From: Bacteroidales bacterium
GTDB taxonomy: Bacteria; Bacteroidota; Bacteroidia; Bacteroidales; UBA932
Assembly (NCBI GenBank): GCA_016285455.1
Contig: JAEEQS010000005.1
Coordinates: 1-64,000 of the forward strand
DNA: 64,000 nt
Reading direction: 5' to 3'
The notes below the pieces were generated by a model that saw only the letters and a program-made list of their open reading frames with translations, ran no database searches and was not told the DNA's origin. Shown here one piece after another: positions 1 to 8,570 of this stretch (position 1 is its first letter; each line of letters starts with the position of its first letter). Made by a program: the position numbers and the translations under genes.

Positions 1-2
1 CA

Positions 3-92
3 CGAAGCCAGAGCGAAAAAGAATCAAATTACTTATCTAAGTCTAGGGATACGATTTTGCCTCAGTTGATGTCCGGAGCGCTCATTAATTGA
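3..92 (+). CDS. hsdS: C-terminal end of a type I restriction specificity subunit (HsdS), truncated by window start
   Basis: Frame 3 reads ...RSQSEKESNYLSKSRDTILPQLMSGALIN*, matching the typical HsdS C-terminus (RDTLLPKLMSGEL-like). Confidence 0.75.
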   Translation, partial: RSQSEKESNYLSKSRDTILPQLMSGALIN

Positions 93-117
93 TTATTGGC
101 CTGTTAAATTCTCATTT

Positions 118-693
118 ATGGAAGAATGGAAATTGACTAAAATAGGTTCTATCTGTAAAAAAGTTTGCAGCGGAGGAACGCCCAAGAGCACCGTGGATGA
201 TTACTATGGTGGTGGCATTCCATGGCTTAATACCAAAGAGGTCAATTTCAACCGCATTTATTCTACTGAATCCAGCATTACAGATCTGGGCCTCAAGAAT
301 TCATCAGCAAAATGGATTGACAAGTATGCCGTTATCGTAGCAATGTATGGGGCAACGGCAGCAAAATGTGCTATTGGAATGATTCCAATGACCACAAACC
401 AGGCATGCTGCAATCTAATGATTGATGAGACTAAAGCAGATTACCGTTTCGTGTATTATGCTTTAGCTAATTCTTATTCTGTGCTTGCTGGGCTCGCTAA
501 TGGCGGAGCGCAGCAAAATCTGAATGCTCAACTCATCAAGGATTTTGAGATAAGTCTTCCTCCGTTGGCTACTCAAAAACAAATCGCGGATTTTCTCTCG
601 ACAATTGATAGTAAGATTGATAATAACAATCGCATAAATCATAATTTACAATATATTCAGATATCAAAAGACTGTGATAATAAATTGGATTAA
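118..693 (+). CDS. Half-length type I restriction specificity subunit (one TRD plus central conserved region)
   Basis: 191 aa; N-terminal EWKLTKIGSICKKVCSGGTPK and LPPLATQKQIADFLSTIDSKIDNNNRINHNLQ are HsdS hallmarks. It ends at the central conserved segment, with no second TRD. Confidence 0.85.
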   Translation: MEEWKLTKIGSICKKVCSGGTPKSTVDDYYGGGIPWLNTKEVNFNRIYSTESSITDLGLKNSSAKWIDKYAVIVAMYGATAAKCAIGMIPMTTNQACCNLMIDETKADYRFVYYALANSYSVLAGLANGGAQQNLNAQLIKDFEISLPPLATQKQIADFLSTIDSKIDNNNRINHNLQYIQISKDCDNKLD

Positions 694-713
694 AATTAAA
701 TAAATAGAATATT

Positions 714-2792
714 ATGGAACCAGGGAAAGGAAGCATTTACGATTTGCTAAACGGTATTAAGCAATATATTGTACCCGTATATCAGCGTAAGTATAGTTGG
801 CTGAAAGATAAGCAGTGTGAGAGACTTTGGAATGATATAGTCTCAATGGAAAAGACAGGAAAGAGACAGCATTTTGTGGGTTCCATCGTGAATATTTCGG
901 AAACTCATACTCCGATGGGTATTCAGAAATATCTAGTGATAGATGGGCAACAACGCATGACGACATTAACACTTTTAATGATAGCATTACGCGATTATTT
1001 GGAAGAACACCCCGTTGATGATGTAAATCCAGATGATCTCTCGGCAATGTTACTCAAGAACGATAAGCAGAAAGAAGATAATCAATACAAGTTGATCCTA
1101 AATGATACGGACAAAGATGTACTCATTAAATTAGTGGATAAAGCTCCTATTGATGATAAATACAAAGAGTCGAATCTTTATAAAAACTATACCTTCTTTC
1201 TAGATAAGATAGCTAATGCTTCTATTATCCCGTCGCAAATCTATGAATCTATTGCCAAGTTACAAATTGTTAGTATAACCCTAAAACGAGAAGATGGCGA
1301 TGATCCGCAACTAATATTTGAAAGTCTTAATTCTACTGGTATGGATCTGTCTCAGTCTGACCTGATACGCAACTTCCTGCTGATGGGTCTTTCTAACGAT
1401 GAACAGGTAAATGTATATAATAACTATTGGAAACCTGTAGAGGACTCTTTTCCTCCTGAGGAGCGTTCAGAAGCTATGGATACCTTCTTTCGTCATTACT
1501 TGATGATGAAAACTATGCAGTTTGTAAAGGAAGAAGACGTGTATGAAACTTACAAGAAATTTAATTATAATTCAGATCTTAAAAGTGCTAAAGAATTTGC
1601 TGAAGACATATACTCATACGGGAAGTGTTATACAGAGATGTTTTATGTCTCTTCACCTTATCAGGAGCTTAATGTCGTTTTAGGCGATATGGCTAAATTG
1701 AAGATGGATGTCCAATTCCCTTTCTTGATGTATGTTTATAAAGACTTCAAAAATGATAAACTCTCATTAGAGGATTTCAAATGTATTTTAAGGATGACAG
1801 AGGCATACATTGTTAGACGAGCTATTTGTGAAATACCGACTAATTCTCTGAATAAGACCTTTATTACAATGAAGAGGTCTATAAAATATGACGATTATTT
1901 GAATTCTTTAAAGATGGCATTTATTAAGCTTGATACTTATAAGAAGTTTCCAACTGATTCAGAATTCAAGGAAGCATTCCTTGCAAAGAACATATATAAG
2001 ATGCGCATAGCCAATTACCTGCTTGTGAAACTGGAAAACTACGACAATAAAGAACCAATAGCGTTTGAAGGTTTTACTATTGAGCATATTATGCCGCAGA
2101 ACAAGGATTTAAGCCAGGAGTGGAGAGACGTTTTAGGTACTGATTGGGAAGAAATCCACAACACTTTTTTACATCGCATAGGCAATTTAACGCTTACTCG
2201 TTATAATACGGAGATGAGTGATAAACCATTTTCTGAGAAACTAGTTGTTTTGAAAGAGAGCGCTACTCATATTTTAAACAAGAGCATTGTTGATAAAACA
2301 ATATGGAATCAAGAGGCTATGAGTAAGCGAGCTGAAGTCTTAGTTGCTTATGCTACAAAAGTATGGAAATATCCAGAGGTTACGGATGAAATAATAGCAA
2401 ATTACTCAGAAACAGAAGTTAAAGAAACAACCCCAAAATATTCTCTTAAGTCTAATAAAGTCTATAATAATGATGCTCTTACGAGAATGTTTTTTGATAA
2501 ACTAAATGATGCAATACTTTCCCTTAATCCAAATATAGTAAGAGATTTTAAAAAGCTTTATGTGGCGTATAAACTGCACACTAATATAGTTGATGTCATA
2601 TTACAACAGGCCCGTCTTAGTCTTATTGTCAATATGGATCTTGAGGAAGTAAATGACCCATCTGGTATATGTCGTGATATCTCTAGTATTGGCCATTGGG
2701 GAAATGGTGATGTGGGGATTTACTTTGATTCTTTGGGTATGTTAGAGGCCACGATTGATATTATTAAGCAGTCACTTGCAAAGCAATTGTAA
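714..2792 (+). CDS. DUF262/DUF1524 (GmrSD-like) protein with DUF5655-like C-terminus
   Basis: VPVYQRKYSW and IDGQQRMTTLTLL (DUF262 DGQQR motif); FTIEHIMPQ...LHRIGNLTLTRYNTEMSDKPF (DUF1524 HNH-like). Confidence 0.85.
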   Translation: MEPGKGSIYDLLNGIKQYIVPVYQRKYSWLKDKQCERLWNDIVSMEKTGKRQHFVGSIVNISETHTPMGIQKYLVIDGQQRMTTLTLLMIALRDYLEEHPVDDVNPDDLSAMLLKNDKQKEDNQYKLILNDTDKDVLIKLVDKAPIDDKYKESNLYKNYTFFLDKIANASIIPSQIYESIAKLQIVSITLKREDGDDPQLIFESLNSTGMDLSQSDLIRNFLLMGLSNDEQVNVYNNYWKPVEDSFPPEERSEAMDTFFRHYLMMKTMQFVKEEDVYETYKKFNYNSDLKSAKEFAEDIYSYGKCYTEMFYVSSPYQELNVVLGDMAKLKMDVQFPFLMYVYKDFKNDKLSLEDFKCILRMTEAYIVRRAICEIPTNSLNKTFITMKRSIKYDDYLNSLKMAFIKLDTYKKFPTDSEFKEAFLAKNIYKMRIANYLLVKLENYDNKEPIAFEGFTIEHIMPQNKDLSQEWRDVLGTDWEEIHNTFLHRIGNLTLTRYNTEMSDKPFSEKLVVLKESATHILNKSIVDKTIWNQEAMSKRAEVLVAYATKVWKYPEVTDEIIANYSETEVKETTPKYSLKSNKVYNNDALTRMFFDKLNDAILSLNPNIVRDFKKLYVAYKLHTNIVDVILQQARLSLIVNMDLEEVNDPSGICRDISSIGHWGNGDVGIYFDSLGMLEATIDIIKQSLAKQL

Positions 2793-2794
2793 TT

Positions 2795-5700
2795 ATGTTT
2801 ACAGAAGAAAGTTACGAGAATGCCTTGTTGGAGATGTTCTCCAATCTTGGATATGAAACTCTATATGGACCAGATGTAGAGAGAGATTATCAAGTGCCTT
2901 ATTATGAGGTTCAGTTGCGTCATTCTCTAAAGATGGTCAATCCGTCAAAGCCTGATGAGGCTTTGGAAGAGGCTTTCAGGAAGGTACGTGATATAGATAC
3001 AGGAAGTCTTGTGCAGAGGAACGAGAAATTCATGGACTATCTTCAGAATGGTGTGGAAGTGTCATATGAATATGCTGGAGAACAAAGGAATGACATTGTT
3101 TATTTGATTGATTATAAGAATACAGAGAGAAATACCTTTCAGGCAATTAATCAATGGACATTTGTAGAAAAGTCGGAAAAAAGAGCGGATATAATAGTTT
3201 TTGTGAATGGTTTGCCACTTGTTCTATGTGAGTTGAAATCACCATCCAGAGAAGAAACAGATGCATCTGATGCATATAAGCAAATCCGCAATTATATCCA
3301 GGAGATTCCTTCAATGTTTGTTTATAATGCTTTTTGCGTAATGAGTGATCTTGCGCTATCGAAGGCCGGAACAATTACAAGCAATGAGGATAGATTCATG
3401 GAATGGAAAACAGCAGACGGAAAGACTGAGGATCAAACGCTGTTATCTTATGACACGTTTTTTACCGGTATGTTTAGGAGAGACAGATTTTTAGATCTTA
3501 TTAAGAACTTTATCTGTTATAGTTGTGATGAGGGGAACGATGCTAAAATACTTGCAGGATATCACCAGTATTTTGCCGTTAGGAAGGCCATTGAAAGAAC
3601 TTTAAAAGCCACATATAGCGATGGTAAAATTGGAGTGTTCTGGCACACTCAGGGTAGCGGAAAATCCTTGTCTATGGTTTTCTATGCCCATCTTATTCAA
3701 ACAGTACTAGATAAGCCAACGATTGTTGTTATAACGGACAGAAATGATTTGGATGATCAGCTTTTCTCTCAGTTTTCTAAGTGTTCGTCGTTCTTGCATC
3801 AGATACCGGTTCAAGCTACTAGCCGAGAGAATTTGAAGGAGTTGCTGATAGGAAGGGAGGCCAATGGCATTATTTTCACAACAATGCAGAAGTTCACAGA
3901 ATCAGATGATTCCTTGTCAGATCGCAGAAACATTGTTGTGATTACCGACGAGGCACATAGGGGGCAGTATGGTTTTGAAGAGAAGATAAATGAACAAGGT
4001 AAGGTTAGCATTGGCATGGCAAGGATGATACATGATTCATTGCCCAATGCTTCTTATATCGGATTTACAGGAACTCCAATTTCCAAGAAAGATAAAGATA
4101 CTCAGGAGGTTTTTGGAAATTATATAGATATATACGACATGACTCGTGCTGTAAATGATGGTGCAACTTGTCCAATTTATTACGAGTCGCGTGTGGTAAA
4201 TCTAAAGCTTGATGAAAAGACTGTAAAAGAGATAGATGAGGAGTATGAGAGATTGGCAGAAGAGGGGGCAACACGTGAGCAGATAGAAAAGAGTATGCAT
4301 GAAATGTCTCATCTTGAGGAAATACTTGGCGCTCTAGAAACTATAGATTCGTTGGTTTGCGATATAATTAAGCACTATGAAGAAAATCGTCAGCAAGAAT
4401 TAACAGGAAAGGCGATGATAGTGGCTTATTCTCGTCCTATTGCAATTAAGATTTACCAGAGGATTTTAGAGCTGAGACCAGAGTGGACAGAGAAGGTTAA
4501 AGTAGTTATGACTGGTGCGAACAACGATCCAGAGGAGTGGCATGAAATAGTTGGCAATAAGTTTTATAAGAAGGAACTGGCTAAGAAATTCAAGGATGAT
4601 AATGATCCTTTGAAGATTGCAATTGTGGTGGATATGTGGCTGACAGGATTTGATGTTCCATCTTTGGCCACGATGTATGTTTATAAGCCTATGTCCGGCC
4701 ATAATCTTATGCAGGCGATAGCTCGTGTTAATAGAGTTTTTGCAGGAAAAGCAGGTGGCTTGGTTGTAGACTATATTGGCATAGCAAAGGCTCTCAAAGA
4801 AGCTATGCGTGATTATACAATTCAGGATCAGAAGAACTATGGTAATCCGGATATCAAAGAAACAGCATTAGTCAAGTTTAGGGAGAAGCTTGAGATTTGC
4901 AGAGACTTTATGCACGGCTTCGATTATTCTAATTTCAGAAAAGGATCTGATGCTGATAGAGCTGCAATAATCAAAGGTGCTGTTAACTTCTTGCTTGATC
5001 CATCCAAGGAAGAAGCTATTTCAAGTTTCTTAAAAGAAGCTTTGTTGTTGAAAAATGCTGTTAGTCTTTGCCGAAGTCTTCTTAATGAGGACCAGCGCTT
5101 TGAAGCTGCATTCTTTGAGACGACTAGAACAATGATTAATAGAATCAAGAACGTAAAGGCACCAGTCTCTAAGAAAGAAATTAACGAAAGGATAGGAGAA
5201 TTGCTGAAGCAGAGTATAAAGAGCGAAGGCGTCTTGAACTTATTCTCGGATGTTAAGGCTGAGTTCTCATTATTTGATGCTTCTTTCTTGGAAGAAATTG
5301 CCAAGATGAAAGAAAAGAATATTGCCATAGAGTTATTGAAAAAACTATTGAAAGAGAGGGTTCATTTGTATGGCAGAACAAATCTTGTCCAGTCTCAGAA
5401 ATTCTCTGAATTGCTTAATATGTCGTTGTCAAATTATCTTAAAGGCCTGTTGACTAATGAAGAGGTAATCAAAGAGTTACTTGATTTGGCAAAAGAAATA
5501 GCAAAGAATGAATCTGAGGCGGATAGCTTAGGGCTTAATCAGGAAGAAAAGGCTTTCTATGATGCTTTGACCCGACCAAAAGCTGTCAAAGATTTCTATA
5601 CAAATGAACAGCTTGTTCAGATTACTAAGGAATTGACAGAAGCTCTCCGTAAGAACCGAACAATAGATTGGCAGAAGAAAGAATCTGCAAGGGCCGGTAT

Positions 5701-5836
5701 GAGACGAATAGTCAAGAGACTTCTTAAGAAGTATAAATATCCACCAGAGGAAGAGCAGAATGCATTGGACACTGTAATCAAGCAGTGCGAGCAGTGGGCT
5801 GATGTGGATGAAAGTGAATATATTAACTACGAATAG
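2795..5836 (+). CDS. hsdR: Type I restriction endonuclease subunit R
   Basis: 1013 aa; Walker A HTQGSGKS, VITDEAHRGQYG (DEAH), GFTGTPI and a PD-(D/E)xK-like N-terminal region (ADIIVFVNGLPLVLCELKSP). Confidence 0.95.
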   Translation: MFTEESYENALLEMFSNLGYETLYGPDVERDYQVPYYEVQLRHSLKMVNPSKPDEALEEAFRKVRDIDTGSLVQRNEKFMDYLQNGVEVSYEYAGEQRNDIVYLIDYKNTERNTFQAINQWTFVEKSEKRADIIVFVNGLPLVLCELKSPSREETDASDAYKQIRNYIQEIPSMFVYNAFCVMSDLALSKAGTITSNEDRFMEWKTADGKTEDQTLLSYDTFFTGMFRRDRFLDLIKNFICYSCDEGNDAKILAGYHQYFAVRKAIERTLKATYSDGKIGVFWHTQGSGKSLSMVFYAHLIQTVLDKPTIVVITDRNDLDDQLFSQFSKCSSFLHQIPVQATSRENLKELLIGREANGIIFTTMQKFTESDDSLSDRRNIVVITDEAHRGQYGFEEKINEQGKVSIGMARMIHDSLPNASYIGFTGTPISKKDKDTQEVFGNYIDIYDMTRAVNDGATCPIYYESRVVNLKLDEKTVKEIDEEYERLAEEGATREQIEKSMHEMSHLEEILGALETIDSLVCDIIKHYEENRQQELTGKAMIVAYSRPIAIKIYQRILELRPEWTEKVKVVMTGANNDPEEWHEIVGNKFYKKELAKKFKDDNDPLKIAIVVDMWLTGFDVPSLATMYVYKPMSGHNLMQAIARVNRVFAGKAGGLVVDYIGIAKALKEAMRDYTIQDQKNYGNPDIKETALVKFREKLEICRDFMHGFDYSNFRKGSDADRAAIIKGAVNFLLDPSKEEAISSFLKEALLLKNAVSLCRSLLNEDQRFEAAFFETTRTMINRIKNVKAPVSKKEINERIGELLKQSIKSEGVLNLFSDVKAEFSLFDASFLEEIAKMKEKNIAIELLKKLLKERVHLYGRTNLVQSQKFSELLNMSLSNYLKGLLTNEEVIKELLDLAKEIAKNESEADSLGLNQEEKAFYDALTRPKAVKDFYTNEQLVQITKELTEALRKNRTIDWQKKESARAGMRRIVKRLLKKYKYPPEEEQNALDTVIKQCEQWADVDESEYINYE

Positions 5837-5875
5837 AAGGTCAATGAGATTTCATCGCTTAGGATAATAATAATC

Positions 5876-6466
5876 ATGGCAATGAATTACAGCAGAAATA
5901 AGTATAGTGGCAGAATGGGCAGTGGCGGGAATGGGCAGCAGACGTATATAGAGATAGAGGTGCCGCTGAGGCAGTCGGCGGAGTGGATGGGAGAGCTGAA
6001 GCAGGTGATGCGGGATGCGTATGTGCCTGTAAGATGGCAGAATGGGTACTATCATATCACGCTGGCGTTTTTGGAGAAAGTGCCTTCCAGGGAGGAAGTT
6101 ATTTCCATAATTAATAAGCATCTTGAGTTGTTTGAGGCGCCGGAGCTTACGTTTGACAAGCTGGATGCTTTTGGCAAGAGGTCTGGCGGGGGAGTGCTGT
6201 TTCTGACGTGTACAGCCGTTCCGGAGAATTTTATGCGGATGGTGGATGCTCTGCGACAGGATCTTGAAGCTGCAGGCTGTATGATAGAGGCTGACTTCAA
6301 GCTGCACGTGACGCTTGGGCGCGTGGATAGGGATGCCAGGGTAGATGCCGAGCGGCTGCGGGAGCTGGCTGAGAGCGTGGAAGTGCCGGCGTTTTCTCTA
6401 AGGCTGAAGACTGTTAACTACCGGGAGTTCAGAGGCCGAACGCTTTACAGCTTGGCGCTGAAGTAG
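5876..6466 (+). CDS. 2H phosphoesterase / 2'-5' RNA ligase (ThpR/LigT-like)
   Basis: Two HxTL motifs (YYHITLAFLEKV and LHVTLGRVDR) about 80 aa apart in a protein of about 196 aa. Confidence 0.85.
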   Translation: MAMNYSRNKYSGRMGSGGNGQQTYIEIEVPLRQSAEWMGELKQVMRDAYVPVRWQNGYYHITLAFLEKVPSREEVISIINKHLELFEAPELTFDKLDAFGKRSGGGVLFLTCTAVPENFMRMVDALRQDLEAAGCMIEADFKLHVTLGRVDRDARVDAERLRELAESVEVPAFSLRLKTVNYREFRGRTLYSLALK

Positions 6467-6497
6467 CAGTAATATTGACATAACGGCGAGTTTTTAA

Positions 6498-6529
6498 GCA
6501 GGGGACCTTCTGGGGTCCCTGTTTTTTTG
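6498..6529 (+). terminator. Rho-independent terminator
   Basis: CAGGGGACC TTCT GGGGTCCCTG followed by TTTTTTT, downstream of the 2H phosphoesterase. Confidence 0.7.
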
Positions 6530-6613
6530 TCCATTTCCGGACGATTCCAGAATCGTACAGGGTAAATTTTACCGGATGGTTTGCAAGAGGGGGTGGAGCG
6601 GGTGTAGATTTGC
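6529..6613 (+). repeat. Structured repeat, copy A (85 bp)
   Basis: Near-identical to 7833-7917; contains ACGATTC-CA-GAATCGT and GGTAAA-T-TTTACC inverted repeats bounded by CCGG. Confidence 0.85.
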
Positions 6614-6638
6614 AGGAGTGAATTTAAATGTGATTGTT

Positions 6639-7652
6639 ATGGAAGAGAAACAGAATTTGAAAGAGGCATTTGTCGGGGAAATCAAGGGAATTATTGATGG
6701 TGCAAGAGCAAATGCCGTGCGGAGTGTAAACTTCAGCAGGGTGCAGATGTACTGGAATATCGGGAGGAGGATAATCGAGGAAGAGCAGCAGGGAAAGCAG
6801 AGAGCGAAGTATGGGAGTTATTTGATTAGGAGGCTTGCTGAGAGGCTGGAGCCGGAATACGGGAGCGGATTTGGGGTGAGGCAGCTTGAGATGAGCCGTC
6901 AGTTTTTTCGGTTGTATCCAATTGCGAACGCACTGCGTTCGCAATTAAGCTGGGCTCAATACCGGCGTTTGATACAAATATCAGATGCCTCTAAAAGAGA
7001 GTATTATGAACTTGAGGCCGTGAATAATGCCTGGACGAGCAGAGAGTTGGAAAGGCAGATAAACTCAATGCTCTATGAAAGACTGCTGCTAAGCAATGAC
7101 AAAGAGTCTGTTTTAGCAGTGGCTCGAAAGGAAAGGATTCCGGAAACACCTACTGAGGTGATAAAGGATCCGATGGTGCTGGAGTTTCTGGGACTTGAGA
7201 AGAAGGCATCGTATTACGAGAAGGATTTGGAGAGCGCCATTATCTCTCATTTGGCGGATTTTCTTCTGGAGATGGGTAAGGGGTTTTCATTTGTGGCTAG
7301 GCAGAAAAGGATAATGCTGGAGGATGATGAGTTCTTTGTGGATCTTGTTCTTTATAACAGGCTTCTTCGTTGCTTTGTTGTAATAGAAATCAAGACAGAG
7401 AAACTTACTCATCAGGATTTGGGGCAGTTGCAGATGTATGTCAACTATTATGACAGATGCGAGAAACTGAAGGAGGAGGGGCCTACATTAGGAATCTTGC
7501 TATGTGTAGACAAGAATGATACTGTGGTCAGGATGAGTCTTCCGGAAGACAATCAGAGCATTGTGGCAAGTAGATATAAGCTGTGTATGCCTAGTGAACA
7601 GCAGCTTGTTAAAGAAGTGGAGGATGTGAAGAAAAAGATTGAACAGCGCTGA
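6639..7652 (+). CDS. DUF1016 / YhcG-like PDDEXK nuclease domain protein
   Basis: YWNIGRRIIEEEQQG, RLAERLEPEYGSGFGVRQLEMSRQF, LSWAQYRRLI, FFVDLVLYNRLLRCFVVIEIKTEKLTHQDLGQLQMYVNYYD (D-ExK core). Likely ATG at 6639, with the upstream part of the ORF lying in the repeat. Confidence 0.9.
   Translation: MEEKQNLKEAFVGEIKGIIDGARANAVRSVNFSRVQMYWNIGRRIIEEEQQGKQRAKYGSYLIRRLAERLEPEYGSGFGVRQLEMSRQFFRLYPIANALRSQLSWAQYRRLIQISDASKREYYELEAVNNAWTSRELERQINSMLYERLLLSNDKESVLAVARKERIPETPTEVIKDPMVLEFLGLEKKASYYEKDLESAIISHLADFLLEMGKGFSFVARQKRIMLEDDEFFVDLVLYNRLLRCFVVIEIKTEKLTHQDLGQLQMYVNYYDRCEKLKEEGPTLGILLCVDKNDTVVRMSLPEDNQSIVASRYKLCMPSEQQLVKEVEDVKKKIEQR
6920..6946. repeat. Perfect 27-nt palindrome inside the DUF1016 CDS
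   Basis: AATTGCGAACGCA-C-TGCGTTCGCAATT. Confidence 0.9.
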
Positions 7653-7655
7653 AGA

Positions 7656-7684
7656 CAATTGCGTCCGCAGCGCGGACGCAATTG
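7656..7684. repeat. Perfect 29-nt palindrome just after the DUF1016 stop codon
   Basis: CAATTGCGTCCGC-AGC-GCGGACGCAATTG; shares the AATTGCGnnCGC core with 6920-6946. Confidence 0.9.
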
Positions 7685-7691
7685 ATGGATG

Positions 7692-7808
7692 GGCGATGGT
7701 GCGCTATAAATCGCGGAGTATCAGGGTATCTGAAATATTGCCATCCGTTATCCGGCGGGTAATAATAGGGGATTGCTGATAGTCAGGTAGTTACAAGGCA
7801 CCATCGCC
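7692..7808. repeat. 117-bp element with 11-bp perfect terminal inverted repeats
   Basis: GGCGATGGTGC (7692-7702) and GCACCATCGCC (7798-7808). Confidence 0.7.
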
Positions 7809-7832
7809 TAGCTCTATCGGGGACAAAAAGTT

Positions 7833-7917
7833 GTTCATTTCCGGACGATTCCAGAATTGTACAGGGTAAATTTTACCGGATGGTTTGCAAGAGGGGATGG
7901 AGCGGGTGTAGATTTGC
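7833..7917 (+). repeat. Structured repeat, copy B (85 bp)
   Basis: Same as copy A apart from a few substitutions; lies immediately upstream of the next ORF. Confidence 0.85.
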
Positions 7918-7937
7918 GGGAATTGAGGTTGATTTGT

Positions 7938-8354
7938 ATGGAAGAGAGCTATTCAATTGATGAGCAGATAAGGGAATACGATAAGCATACCTCATCAAAT
8001 CTAGCGGGGTTTATAGAACTTGTACGGAAGAAGGTAAGAGGAGGTGAATTGCCTTTGGAGTATTTCCATAATGATCCGTTGGCTATTTGCCAATATGATG
8101 GAAATAAACGCTTTCGAGTATATACAACAGCTATTATTGAGGGTATGAATGTATGTGTAGGGTTGAATGTCAATAGTGTTGGTAGAAATATCTTAGTGTC
8201 AAATATATCAACGGTTTTTGGGCGAAAAATTTCAAGACTGGGCGCCAGCACGACAGAAAAACTGCTTTACAAAAAAGAGGCGGCTGGGGAATCTTCCTCT
8301 GGGCACAATCCCCAGATATATCCTCAGTCGCCTGTATCTGATGCAAAGGTATAA
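7938..8354 (+). CDS. Small protein of uncertain function, weakly resembling MuF-C/phage-associated domains
   Basis: MEESYSIDEQIREYD...RVYTTAIIEGMNVCVGLNVNSVGRNILVSNISTVFGRKIS; ATG at 7938 downstream of repeat B. Family assignment is tentative. Confidence 0.45.
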   Translation: MEESYSIDEQIREYDKHTSSNLAGFIELVRKKVRGGELPLEYFHNDPLAICQYDGNKRFRVYTTAIIEGMNVCVGLNVNSVGRNILVSNISTVFGRKISRLGASTTEKLLYKKEAAGESSSGHNPQIYPQSPVSDAKV

Positions 8355-8392
8355 AATGGTTTGGGTTCTGCAATACCTACGGTAAAATAATT

Positions 8393-8439
8393 GTTCATTT
8401 CCGGACGATTCCAGAATTGTACAGGGTAAATTTTACCGG
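8393..8439 (+). repeat. Structured repeat, copy C (47 bp, truncated)
   Basis: Identical to the first 47 bp of copy B. Confidence 0.85.
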
Positions 8440-8442
8440 TTT

Positions 8443-8568
8443 CCTGATAAAAGTAAAACTCTTGACTATCTACGCATTTCCGCTCCCATTGCGGAGGCAC
8501 AAGATAATCAAGAGTTGTTAACTGCTGTAAAGATAATTGAAGGATTCGAAAATCCCCAAATACCATAG
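8443..8568 (+). pseudogene. Possible gene remnant fused to repeat C
   Basis: Open frame PDKSKTLDYLRISAPIAEAQDNQELLTAVKIIEGFENPQIP* has protein-like composition but no start codon of its own. Confidence 0.3.
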
Positions 8569-8570
8569 AT

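Noticed and set aside
5852-6307. 151-aa minus-strand ORF opposite the 2H phosphoesterase
   Set aside because: Antisense to a gene with both HxT motifs; His/Leu/Pro-rich artefact.
8324-8566. 80-aa minus-strand ORF containing GKIYPVQFWNRPEMNN across repeat C
   Set aside because: Peptide looks plausible, but the open frame is not clearly maintained with a start in copies A and B, and no family was recognised; kept only as part of the repeat finding.
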